A stretch of DNA of 64,000 bases, from positions 1,674,001 through 1,738,000 of the forward strand of contig JACAAK010000003.1 in assembly GCA_025093985.1 (NCBI GenBank). The letters are read 5' to 3'. This DNA is from Calvatia gigantea (Eukaryota; Basidiomycota; Agaricomycetes; Agaricales; Lycoperdaceae). Below the pieces are notes generated by a model. It saw only the letters and a list, made by a program, of their open reading frames with translations, was not told where the DNA came from and ran no database searches. This document shows, piece by piece, positions 21,766 through 32,900 of this stretch. The position numbers were made by a program, and so were the translations under genes. Positions within the stretch are counted from its first letter, which is position 1. Every line of letters starts with the position of its first letter.

Positions 21766-22613
21766 TCAATTATTGTGCCACAGGAGCGTCCTCAAGTCTT
21801 TCCACATCTCTGAATCACGATAGAGGTACTTCATAGAGTTGAACATGCCAGGCTGTATCGTCTCTCCCCTATTTTGGAAGAGCCACATGACAGAACCCCA
21901 TGCGAGAGCAGCAAAGAGAGAAAAATACCGCGAATCTGGTGGAACGGGCTTCACGGGGGAGCCGGCCAACGAGGACTGCGGTGACGTATTGTAGGGCGAG
22001 GATGACCGGGGTATAAAGGATGCGACGACGCGTGACACTACGTAGAGAACGATCTATGTTTAAACACATGAGCATGCAAATCAGCACTTTGGGGCTGGAA
22101 ATCCGTGATTCCAGAAATCTTCAAAACACACCTGTTCGTTAACGGCGTTCCGTTCGCCGAAGACGACGTAACCACCAAGGAGACCTGCAATGAAAGTATC
22201 GCTACTTCGTGGTTTGCCACCGTTTGCCTTCTTCTGAATCAACAGGAAGGTTTTGTACAAGGTCACGAATTTGGCGAGGTTGAGCGCGTGCTGTTTGGTC
22301 GCACGGAAGATGAGTCTGGCACGATCCTGCCAGCTGCATGAGGGTCATATTCCGAAACCGTTCAGAAGCCGAGGAGTTTCCGAGTGGTTGGAACAGAATA
22401 GCGAGCGTAATGAAACGAAACTGAGTTTGTAGGGCGAAACGGAAATGAAAAAAAATAGACGAACCTTCCACGGCCGAAGAGAATGGACATGACCAGGGCA
22501 TGAGGAAACCTGACTTTGACCCCATACACGAAACCGTTGCGTGCTCCCTTCAATATTCCGAGGTAATCATGGTAGCCTGGGTTGGTAAGAACATCGTTGA
22601 TGATGTGGGACAT
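21766..22613 (-). CDS. PXMP4: Peroxisomal membrane protein 4 (PMP24, Tim17-like fold)
   Basis: An integral membrane protein of peroxisomes in the Tim17/Tim22/Tim23/PMP24 family; its transport role is not established. The start at 22613 gives MSHIINDVLTNPGYHDYLGI, then LKGARNGFVYGVKVRFPHAL, the family's hallmark (about 22495-22560). After introns come FRATKQHALNLAKFVTLYKT (about 22250-22310), LIQKKANGGKPRSSDTFIAG and LLGGYVVFGERNAVNEQ near 22140-22190. The next part is VSRVVASFIPR near 22030, and the C-terminal exon contains RYFSLFAALAWGSVMWLFQN and ends LLWHNN at 21766. The PRSSDTFIAGLLGGY stretch is the glycine-rich helix typical of the family. About four short introns. Length of about 230-250 residues is normal. 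Confidence 0.88.
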
Positions 22614-25600
22614 TTTTGGGACACAGGGAGCAAGAACCGGCGGAACGAGGAACCAAAGAAAGTAACAGGTGGGTCGAGGAGGGTGTTAGAGGAGGAAGGC
22701 GAGAGGACGCTCGACTGGAGGTTGGAGAGTGATGCAGCAGGCAAAGCTCCGGGTTGCAATCACATGCATAAGGACCATCCACCGCCCCGGTTATCTCCCG
22801 CTATCTTCATCCGCCACCACCGCCCACTGGCAGATTACACTACGGCGCACCTATTGTGGTGCGCACTAAAACTGCTACTTCGGATCTCGAGGCATCGGGA
22901 ATAGAACGGATGGATTCCTGGTCGTCAATTCGAACTTTCCAAGCATTCTTGGTCCATCTATCAGCTGACAAGCGGGTGCATGGTCATATATATATTTTTT
23001 ACTGGATCACTTAGCGTTAGAACAGCTAATTACTTGTGTTGTCCTAATCCCCGAGGAAGCCTCGCCTGTCCTTGCCCATCGCATTGACGACGGAAGGATA
23101 ATTAGTTGCGAACTTAACGGGGGATACCAAAGTCAATCAATCAATCTATGAGACATATCGATTCAGTCTATTTTCTCCCCTGGGCAACCGCATACAGGTG
23201 CTGTGCAGCTCGCAACGGTCCCAGAATACACGGAAGCTCAATTGAGAGTTCTCATAAGCACATGTACTGATAACGGATAAAGGGTGGAGGCACACGGGCG
23301 ACGCACTGTGACATTGGGCCAACGTCTCATGTTGGAAAATCCCCAAAGTTGGCCGCGTACCTATTCTCCGAAAACGGCGTTTCAGCCGCTTGATCAGCAT
23401 CATGGAAATTGAACTATATGAATGTGGTAAGAACAAAGCTGCAGGGCTCGTTGGACGAACACAGGGGCCGTAAGATTCATCAGTCAACTCGGCCTTGATA
23501 CGATCAGGCCCAAACCTTCACGTCGCCCCAGACGCCGCATGTCCAAAGGTTTGGACGTTTACAACCGTCATCAAAGACATCAGAACAATAAGCTATTTAC
23601 CATATACAGCCCACTTTGCCGCCAAAACGACGTTTTGTATGGGCCTACGGTTAACGGCATGTTTTTGACTGTCAAAGTGTGACAAGGGCGGAACGGTGTG
23701 GGGTTCTGGGAACTCACCCGAGAGATGGCCTCAAGTCCCCGGCCCTGATGCCTGATGCAAGATGGATCTTGGGGGGTATTTTTGGATTCGGGGAAGTTCA
23801 TTTGGATAGAGGTTCTCGGAGCTTTTGGTCCAGCCACCCAGAGTGGAGGCGGAATCAAGGGTAGATAAAGCCTTTCGCTCTCGCTTTGTCTCTTCAGAAG
23901 GCGAGACACACACACACACACACACACACAACACACACTGCTCTGCTTATTGTCATCGGAACTTGTTTGCGAGGTTCACTCACCGGATAGATATCGAATC
24001 TAAATGAAAGTGTTGTACCTAACGTCTTTGTGGTTGGCCTTTTGTTCCCAAGTCTTCCTACGGCACTTATGGGCCGTCACCGGGCCCAAGACAACGCTAG
24101 CGTGACACTCTGATACCAAGTCCCAGTTATGGAAACGGTAAGCAACCTCGCACACTTTTTCTCTGTGAGCCCTAGGGAGATTGTGTGGTTCTTGAACATT
24201 TTGGTGTGTGGGTGTGCAATAGCCAATGCTATTCTCCGAAAGCGGGATGGATAGATAATCGGCTTCCAAGGTTTGAAGCGGGAAGGTTCTCGTTCCGGGG
24301 TCATAGAGAGTCCGGTGAGAGAAATTCCACGTAAAGGAAAGGGTCTTTGGAACGCTACTTGGCGCAGAAGCGTCCTCAGTAAGTGCCTCATGTCCGCGTA
24401 TGCCGCCCACGGCCAAGTGAAATATTGAATTCAACGGTTAAAGCCCCCTTTTCCTCGAAGAGTCCATTAATCCTTGCCGAGGTAGGGCGGGCAATTGAAT
24501 GAGAACAGAAACGAGTTGGATGCGAGCAGTAGTTACATACACACAACATGATGGACGCCGAAACGACTATGATATATTTATAGTTTGTTCTTTCTGGAAT
24601 AGGGGCGACGTGGTTGTTCTCTCAGCGCATCAACCAATGGTGGGTGTTGGATGGGTGAGATTACCCTGGCGTCTTCCATCGAGATACGGGGGGGCGACAT
24701 GCTTCTGCCGGATTGGGAGTGCTGTTAATTGTCTGGAAGGCTTACAAATCCATCCAGGAGTCACTGATATGATATAATGCTTTCTTCTGTTCGCGAAGCG
24801 TCCAGTACAGCCCCCCTCCGCGTTTGGTGAAAAAAATTCCGATATGGGTTGAACGTCGAATAGAAGCCCTTTAGGTTCGGGAGGCTGGGCTCGGATGGAT
24901 ATGAGTGCCGGCGCTGGCGCCAGCTACACTCCGAGTTCATATGTATCCCAAGTATTAACAGCCTTCGAACTCCTACAGTCCAGCTTTAAGGAATATCTTG
25001 GCGCCCATACTCCAACGTCAACATTACGAAGATAGATATTTATGGGACATCCGTAGGAGTCAATTAAGTTAATATCATCGTTAGCCCCTTCCGAAGTTCG
25101 ATTAATCCCTTCTCAGGACATCGGTCCAACTTCCCGCAGGAGTAAAGTCGACCTGTCCTGACATGGGATGGGAGGGGGAGGGGGGACCCATTCCGTAAGC
25201 CTACTTACTGTAGCCTGATAGCGCTCCATTTTGCCAATTTCATCTCAAGTGGCTTCGTTTCTTCGAATTCCGCCGACGAAAAATAGGTCCGAATTTGGAG
25301 GAATATGGACATTCTGACTGGAAGGGCTCCAGGCTTGGAAGGAAGCCGGCGTTTAAGGCGAGCAAGAAAAAAGGGGATCAGGGAGATGGAAAGGCGGACA
25401 GAGGTTTAGGGGTGTTCCGGGGGTTGTATATATCGGTGGCGTTCTTTTTGGACTCGTGGTGGGTGTATCGAGGCGTTTGAGCTCTTTGAGAATACCTATT
25501 GAGGACGAGGGCTGTCATTTGTAGTCCTTGGAGGCGCATGGATGTGTTCTATCTGGTTTTTCCAACCGGATTCGTGCCGGGTTGTGGGTTTAAGGGACAG

Positions 25601-25766
25601 TAGATGTGTACTAGCGATATTAGTACTCAGTTCCTGGGGCAGTCGGTCAGTTGCAAGTGTTGGAAATGCATCAGTCACAAGATCAAGAACCCAAAAGTGA
25701 CCCATCACAATGATCGCATAGCTCACACTCAACCGGCCCAGCAACTAAACTGATACATACATAACA
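22614..25766. other. Gene-poor stretch between PMP24 and MTC1
   Basis: About 3.1 kb with short unsupported frames only. The left 200 bases should be the PMP24 promoter and the last few hundred the MTC1 promoter. Contains an AC microsatellite (separate entry) and a 12-bp palindrome at 24913-24924 of no evident meaning. No transposon or RNA gene recognised. Confidence 0.4.
23906..23938 (+). repeat. AC dinucleotide microsatellite
   Basis: About sixteen AC units with a single one-base interruption near 23930. Likely length-variable between strains. Confidence 0.9.
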
Positions 25767-27381
25767 ATGTCTGCAAAACCCAAATCCAAGCAGGCGGAAG
25801 CTTTGCAATTCCTCGACGATCTTGACTCCTTTACTCCCGTCGACGCAGCTCCATCCGAATCAGCGTCAAACGGTGCAGGTGCCACCTCCATTCCACGTAC
25901 ATCGACATCCTCAGCCAAGCCCAATACTCCTAGTGGTGCCAATGAAGGCGAAACTGCCGAGGCTTTAGCCTTTCTCGATGAGATCCAGCAGAAAGCTTCA
26001 GAACCGGCAAGCAGACCTTCATCTACTGTGCATGGGCACGGTATCTCTAGATCTGGAACACCGACTGTGAGGAAGAGCACGGAGAGAGTCAAGCTGGGTG
26101 GTGGGACCCCGTCCTCGTTGTTGCCTGGTGCCTCGACTTCATCGACTTCATTACACAAACAATCTTCCTCGGGTAGTGATTCTGGAGCAAAGGGTGCGAC
26201 TGAACAAACTGGGCCGAACTCTGCAGGTGGATGGGGATGGAGTTCGGTTTGGAACACGGCATCTGCTGCGATTCAACAGGCGAAGAGCGCTGTTGATGAA
26301 CAAGTCAAACACCTTCCTCAGGTGCAGATTCCGAAGAATGAACAAGCTAGGAAGTGGGGTGAAGGTGTGCTTGAATATGCGAAGAATGCTCAGCTGGATA
26401 AGCTTGGTATGGTCCTCCCTTCGCCCTTTATGAATTAATGGTTTCTGAATGTGGTTTTGGGCAGGTCAAGATTTCAAGCGGGTGGGGTTGTCTACATTAA
26501 CTGATATTTTGAACGTCGTTGCCCCTCCTATTTCTGAGCATGAGGTTATCCAAGTTTGGTTAAGCCATGATATGCAAGGATATGATGGTGTTGAATCATT
26601 AACTTATCGCTCGTTGGCAAGGGTAGGCACATCTGGGTCTTCTCAGCCTTTTCCTTTTCTGATGGCAGAAATTGAACAGGTTATGGAGCAGGTCGAGGGT
26701 GGCGACCTCGTCGTCAACAGAGGCAATGAATCCAAACCTAAAGAAGGTAATAATAACAAACGGGAACTCAACGCAGTCGAGGGCTACGAAACTGCTATCA
26801 AGCTTGCTCAGGTATAAGCAGCTTGCCTTCGGACTATTTGTGATACTGCATATTCAAAACTTGCACCTCCACAGGCCAACGTCGACGAACTCGTCAAATC
26901 AAGCAATAAGTCAACAACAACGCCCAAATCCTCCTCTATCACAACCCCAACAACATACTCACACGTCTATCTTCGCATTCAACCCTTCTTTACAACGTAC
27001 TCCATACCCGCTGTTGGCGAACTCCCCGCATCTTCGAAACAACAACTTGAATTCCTCCTGTATCTTTCTGACCCTGAACACCAACTGGTTCAGATGACGG
27101 TGACGCAGTCTGTGCCGAGTCAGTGGCTGGCAATTTGGGATGATTATGATTGGGTGGAGGATCTTGTTGTTGAAGCGTTGAGGGTGGGTATTGAGGTGGT
27201 TGGCCAAGAGTATGTTGTTGCTCGAATGGGTTGGATTAAGAAAGGTATTGAAGGTAAGATAGAAGGAAAAGGTGATAATGAGGAAGAGGAGGAAGAGGAA
27301 GAGGAGGAAGAAGAGGAAGAGGAGGAAGAAGAGGAAGAGGAAGAGGAAGAGGAAGAGGAGAGGAAGGTGGGGCGGTCGTAG
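25767..27381 (+). CDS. MTC1: Maintenance of telomere capping protein 1 (Mtc1 family)
   Basis: Yeast Mtc1 was found through a genetic interaction with the telomere-capping factor Cdc13, and the protein localises to COPI-coated early Golgi vesicles; its biochemistry is unknown. The sequence opens MSAKPKSKQAEALQFLDDLD (start 25767), then a Ser/Thr/Gly-rich linker with a repeat of the opening motif, AEALAFLDEIQQ (25960-25995). The conserved core follows: WGWSSVWNTASAAIQQAKSA (26233-26292), LGQDFKRVGLSTLTDILNVV across an intron, then IQVWLSHDMQGYDGVESL. Later blocks are SHVYLRIQPFF (about 26958-26990), LSDPEHQLVQMTVTQSVPSQ and DYDWVEDLVVEALRVGIEVV. The C-terminus carries an unusually long glutamate run and ends KVGRS at 27381. 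Three introns, near 26407-26463, 26622-26676 and 26816-26875. It converges with the complex I gene. Confidence 0.85.
27279..27361 (+). repeat. MTC1: GAG/GAA repeat encoding polyglutamate
   Basis: A purine-only run of GAG and GAA codons gives about 27 consecutive glutamates at the MTC1 C-terminus. All copies keep one frame. Confidence 0.92.
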
Positions 27382-27569
27382 TGTGTTTGCGGAGTTTTAC
27401 CAGTCTGTGTGTTTTCAAGGTGCTTGGGATGGCTTTCCTTTCTTTCATTGTATTATTGTACTTGCCCGGTCAACTCGTGAAATTCACAAGATGTTGCAGG
27501 GTCATGATATCATTCTAATGTATAGATATTAAGGAGTCTTTGAGGAACAGACTACCGCTGACCACACCC

Positions 27570-28736
27570 CTACTGTTTCTTGGCTTCTTCCGGTTTGGGG
27601 GGAGGAGGTAGGGGTTTGAGGCTATCTGGTCGAGGGGCAGAGGTGCCACCGCCGACTTGCTCCCAAGGTGATAGCGACTCAAAGTTGCTAAAGTAGCGAG
27701 TTGTTGAGATTCCCAGAATAGGCGGTTGAAAAGAGTTTGGAAGACGTACCGGAATGCTTGAGTAAGTTGGAGAGGTTCGTAGACGACGCGTTTACGCTCT
27801 TCGTCGTACCGGACTTCGGTGTAACCCTGGAATAGAATAAGAGGGTTTGATTTTTTTAAGAGAATAACTGGGACTTACGGTAAGAGGGAAATCTTTGCGT
27901 AAGGGGTGACCTTCAAAACCTGAGGGAAAGTTGAGGTGAACGTGTTACGACAGGAAAGTGGGTGTACTAACCGTAATCTGTAAGAATACGGCGACTGTAG
28001 TAGGAAAAAAATGAACAGGGATATCTTTCACAATGCGTAAATAAACTCACAGATCTGGGTGACCACTGAAGAAAATGCCATAGAGATCCCAAGCCTCTCG
28101 TTCGTACCTGTACAGGTTGAGAAACAGAAGGTTTAATACATCAAAAACCCTTACCAGTCAGCACCACTGAAAAGCTCAACCACACTAGGGACAGGATCCG
28201 CCTCTCCGGCATACGTCTTCACTCTGATCCTTCCGCCGTACTTGACACTCAACAAATGGTAAACAACTTCGAAACGCTTCTCCCGCTCGGGGTAGTCGGC
28301 ACCACTTATATCCATGACACTCTTGAATTGACATTGAGAGTGGTCACGAAGGAAGGTGAGGACGGGGATGACGGCCGACGGTGCAATGTAAAGAGTAAGT
28401 TCGTCTTTGAGGACAGAGAATTGTTGAATGAACTTTGGAAGACATTGGGTGAGGTAGGAACCGTAGGTGTGCAGAGCTTCTGTCGTTTCCGCGTATTTTG
28501 TAAGGCTCGGATTAGGCGACGTAGGTTCGGTGAAAGGAGGGGTAGAGGCTGGAATAGAATGTTGGATAAATACAAGCTAGGCAGTGGTAGTTGGAGAGTT
28601 CGGGCGAACTCGTACCTTTGCTAGAGGATGAGGAATGGAGTGCGCTGCGAGGAACGATGGCGGCGCTGGCCAATACAGGACGCACGGACCTGGTAGCAAT
28701 GACACGGCCTGCTCTGGTGGCGAGGCGGAGGGACAT
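27570..28736 (-). CDS. NDUFS3: NADH:ubiquinone oxidoreductase 30-kDa subunit
   Basis: A core subunit of the peripheral arm of mitochondrial complex I (NuoC homologue), near the quinone site. The N-terminus is a typical presequence: MSLRLATRAGRVIATRSVRP (start 28736), Arg-rich with no acids. The body includes QCLPKFIQQFSVLKDELTLY near 28400-28455, SVMDISGADYPER near 28300, and RFEVVYHLLSVKYGGRIRVK near 28215-28280. Then come YEREAWDLYGIFFSGHPDL near 28060-28110 and the family signature [20 protein letters not shown], spliced from a 23-nt exon (27972-27994) and the exon near 27880-27920, then GYTEVRYDEERKRVVYEP. It ends with a Pro/Lys-rich tail at 27570. The gene shares a 123-bp divergent promoter region with BCAS2. 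Confidence 0.93.
27972..27994 (-). other. NDUFS3: 23-nt coding microexon in the complex I 30-kDa gene
   Basis: It encodes RRILTDY with one base shared at each end. On the minus strand it lies between a ctacag acceptor and a gttagt donor. The residues are among the most conserved in the subunit. Confidence 0.8.
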
Positions 28737-28859
28737 TTTGCAGAGGAGTCGGTGAACTCGCGAGTGTTGCCAACTTTTGCGACCCAACTCATCCTCGGGA
28801 TTTGCCGGTGTTGATCATACCCAGGAAGAGGACGCGAAATATCAATAACTCATCTTGCC
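28737..28859. promoter_or_regulatory. Short divergent promoter region
   Basis: Only 123 bp separate the start codons of the complex I 30-kDa gene (minus) and the splicing-factor gene (plus), so both promoters and leaders must fit here or overlap the neighbouring gene. No TATA box is visible. Confidence 0.55.
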
Positions 28860-29666
28860 ATGGCTCAACAAAACGACATCTTGGATTCTTTACCCTACTT
28901 TGACGATGATTTACAAAAGTATCCATTTTTGAAGGACAAGGTAGAACAGGAGATTGCACGCGAGCTTGGGAAGGCACCTGCAACACTCCACCCAAAAGTG
29001 CCACCAGAAGTGGAACTCTTTGCTGTTCGTGAGCATGGTACCCAACGCGTTACTGACACTTGCTGAGGATGGCTATAGAATAACCCTGTCCTAAGGAACG
29101 AGCTTGCTCGTGTCGAGGCCGGGGAGCAGTTCCCTCCTTTGGATTCGTTAAGGCACCAGTTGCCTGCACCAATATCCACACCTGCGACGGACGAAGATTG
29201 GAAGGCCGCGTTGGACAACGCCCGTGCACAGTTAGAACATCAGCGGATACGGTTTGCCGATTTTATTTCGATCCTTGAATGTGTATGTACTCATATCGGT
29301 GAAGGCAAACTAACCTGACACTATTGCAAACCTATGGGGCTAATGCTTGGCGAATACACAACTACCAACTGGAGCAACAAGCCAAGAATATTGAAAAGAC
29401 ACTTGAAGAGCTCAAAGAGTTGACGGTGGAGGTCAACCGCGACAGAAAGAATTCGCAGGTGGGTATCTGAACGGCTTTGAGCAATCAACAGGGTGATGAA
29501 ATCACGTCTCCCATAGGACCGCTTCGGCGCCCAGCTTACGGCGCTCGAGACACGGTGGACCAACCTCATTTCTAGTGTGTTGCAGATTGAGATGGCGAAT
29601 GTGGCGTTGGAAGCTGAGCTGGACCGGCTGCACAAGAAAGAGACAGAGCTCGCAGAGATAGCGTAG
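28860..29666 (+). CDS. BCAS2: Pre-mRNA splicing factor BCAS2/SPF27/Cwf7
   Basis: A small coiled-coil subunit of the Prp19 (NineTeen) complex, which activates the spliceosome. The protein starts MAQQNDILDSLPYFDDDLQK (28860), the family's typical LDSLPYxD opening. It goes on with PPEVELFANNPVLRNELARV over the first intron and ARAQLEHQRIRQTNLTLLQT over the second, followed by YGANAWRIHNYQLEQQAKNI (about 29331-29390), the central BCAS2 signature. The remainder is heptad-like coiled coil: LEELKELTVEVNRDRKNSQ, then LTALETRWTNLISSVLQIEM and a Glu/Ala/Leu-rich end at 29666. Length of about 200 residues is close to family size. Three short introns; the join after RIR was chosen because it restores the conserved TNLxLLQTYG run. 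Confidence 0.92.
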
Positions 29667-29962
29667 AATTACATGGTTGATAGAATATTACTCCGGCGCT
29701 CGGCCGGCGAGCTTCCTGTTAGAGCCATTTTTCCGGCGTGTGTGGCCGGGTGTGAGCCAGAAAGGGAGGAGCCAAGGGCAGAGCTGAGAGAATCTGTTAT
29801 ATTCACTCCCCTCACTGGTGGTGTAGCACCCCAGGTATGCTCGTCTGCCGGCCATCTTTTTTCTCTTTCTAATCATATCATCATGCTGACTCCATCGTTG
29901 TCACTAGTCCATCTCGCGGGATCTAAAAAATTGAAGACAGACTGGCGTCTTGTGACGCGTTT

Positions 29963-32900
29963 ATGGCGAATACAGTACAACAACCCGACCTTCTGTCTGA
30001 ATCCGATAGCAAGGAGGAGGAGGTTCAAGTCCCCGTCCCACACCTCGAAGGGCGTGCTGGCCAGCTTTCTGTAAATGAAGCGGCCGACGAGCAAACCGGG
30101 GTTCCTTCAACTGCCTCATCATCCGTTCCAGCCAAGGACTCCACTTTGTCAACCTCTGTGCCCCCAACCTCCGCAGAAACACGGCCGGCGGCTAACTCTA
30201 CACGACCCACCCTTGTCCAACTTGGTTCAAACAACACACAGCCATCTTCCTCGACTACCCTCCATCCTCCCAAGAAGTTCAATGCTGTGAATATAAATAA
30301 GAAGTTTCTGGAGAAGAACTCCGCTGCTGCGATGGCGACAGCCTCATCGGCATCCGCAACAAGCAAGTCTAACACTTCGATATGTGAGCATTCTTTTTCT
30401 TTCCATATCCTGTTCCAGACGCTAGTCTCGTTCTAACAATGTGGGGTAATACTCCGAAACAGCTCGTCCGCAGATACAGTCTGCTCAGTCTCATTCTCGA
30501 CTCGTTACTGCGAAGCTCACTGGTTCACCTATACCTTCGACAACCACTGGTCCAGGGTGGTCGCGGCCTAATTCAACGGCCCCTTCTTCGACTGGAACGA
30601 ATTCGCCCATCGGCTCTTCTCCATTGCCTTCCGCAGCGACCGTCAACGCTGCTGCACCTCAGTTGCCACATGTAGGCAAAGTAATACAGCCTCAGCCTCG
30701 CACGGCTGCCTTGCAGAACGCCAACTTACAGAAGGATGGGAATGGTAATAAGTCTTCAGCGAAGCCAGCATGGAGCAGTGTCAAACCACCCTCTGTGGCT
30801 CCCATTAGTAACATCGAACGATTTTCCGACTGCTGCAGAAGTTGCAAAAGGTATGTATATGCTATTGCGAGGGTTTTTCGTTTGTGCTAAGATCTTTGTC
30901 TTTGCTAGCTACTGCTCCTAGGAAGTCTAAACAGGATGATCCCAAGTCTCCCCAAGAACCGGCGTCTGGCACAAAAGATAGGTTAGATGAAGAGGCGGAT
31001 ACGTTTAGAGGGGTACACCTTGATCCAAATGCCCATCACTGGGGAGAGGCATGTTCTTATCTCATATTCAAGTGATCTGTTTACTCAATCATTGATTGCA
31101 GATGGAAGAGGACAATGATGATGACTTCCTCGGTGGTGTCATTGAATTCGGTGATGGTAGACAGTACAAGGTCGAAGCGACTGAACCACCTTCCTCCCCA
31201 CCCCCTTTGGACCAAGGACCTGTGACCAAAGAGGAACGTTTCGTGGATGATTTTGACCGGAGCTGGCCCAAATCCAAACATTCTCCCGCATCATCCCCAC
31301 AAGACGTCGTCACCACAAGCCCTACTTCGTCAATTCAAGGCGGTTCCATACAGGGTCAAGACCACTCCCACCCACAGCTGTTCAACGAGCGCTCGAATAG
31401 ATTGGAGCCGTACAGCCATTCGTCTCGTTCCGGACAATCGGCACATCAGAATAGGAGAGGAAGTCACAATGATGGGTCCGTTCAGCTCTTGCAAAAACAT
31501 GGTGATCTTCCACCCCGGCCTCGCGGCGCTGCACCTTTACGACCAGGACTCTCTGGTCATGCTGGTGACCGGAGGGATGCAGGACAAAGACGAGATCATC
31601 CCCCAAGTCCACGTGCGACAAGGGGCGATTGGGCTCATCACGATATGGCACCTTCATCGTCGTTACCAGGCAGGGAGCGCGAACCTTTGGAACGTGGCCG
31701 GCGTTCGGATATGGGACCACCACCCCTTCCCCTACACGCAACGCGTCGCTCACCTCAAGAAAGCGGCCGTCAACTCCCGCCACACCTCTCACCTAATTTC
31801 CCTGGACCCCGGCACCTACCCTCCCGCGATCCAATATCACCTCAGTCTTCTCGCTTTGCTCCCCCTTCTCCAGCATTGTCGCATACATCCACATTGGCAC
31901 TGTCTCCTGGCGCTGCACCGACTATTGCGTTACCTGGAGCGGATTTAAATGAGGTGACGAAGGATCTGATGCAAACTGCGGCTGCGAGAGCGAAGGCAAG
32001 GAGACAGCAGGAAGAGGCTGAGAGAGAGGCGCAGCGGGAGAGAGCGAGGAAGAAGGCGTTAGAATTGGAAGAGAAGATGAAAGCTGGTGAAGCTGAGAAA
32101 GTGAAGAAGGAGCTAGAGGAGAAGGAGAAAAAAGAAGCAGAGGAGAAAAAGGCCAAGGTACGTGGTTCTTGATCATAACCTGACTAATCATGATATTGAA
32201 GTGCATATCCCAGGAACAGGAAAAGGAGGCCATCGAGTTCATTCAGGGTGCTGTGGATGGTGCCGAAGGGTCGAAGTCGCCACTGACAGCACGTCGTCCC
32301 AGTATCGATACCGCTTCCATACCCAAATCTCTACCGCGCCGACCACCATCGCTACGCGGTCAGCAGCGGCGAGTGACACCAGAAACCGGCGCCGGAACAC
32401 GGCGACCTTCTTTTGGCGTTGGAACACGTGTGCCGGGTACTGAAGTATCTGTAGCCGCGCAGTCAGAGTCTTGGAGAGCGAAAGCGAACCCATTGCCGCA
32501 TTCGGCGCCTCGACAAACGCATCCTCGGCCACCGCACGCACCGTCAGAATCGGCACAACCACCTTTATCTTCTACACCCTCCACTGCACTTGACCAAGTG
32601 GCTAATATTGCTGAGACATCTATAAGCGAGCTCGAAGTTGTAGAGTTTTCGAACATGAGCGAATTTGTTGGCAGTGAGGAGAAGGAGAGGGACTACGTCG
32701 AAACAGTTGTGGTTGGGAAGGTGGAGACAGACTTCGCTTCTTCTGGTCTGCCACAGAAGCCAAGGCCGACTGCTAGTGATTTCTTTGAGGATACCAGAGC
32801 TTCTGCTCCTCCAAGGAATGCTGACGCTTTTAGGAGAAAGGCTGGTGCCGAGGCGGAAGAGAAGTCGCGTGTTGTAAGCGGCAGGGATGAACCTACTGTG

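Noticed and set aside
23146..23487. 113-codon minus-strand frame between PMP24 and MTC1
   Set aside because: Composition looks random and nothing upstream looks like a promoter.
24913..24924. 12-bp perfect palindrome GCTGGCGCCAGC
   Set aside because: Short palindromes of this size occur by chance in 64 kb; no gene lies close enough to suggest an operator.
31247..31948. 233-codon open frame overlapping the PRRC2-like gene
   Set aside because: It is a second frame of the Ser/Pro/His-rich exon and has no independent start context; the main frame continues through both flanking exons.
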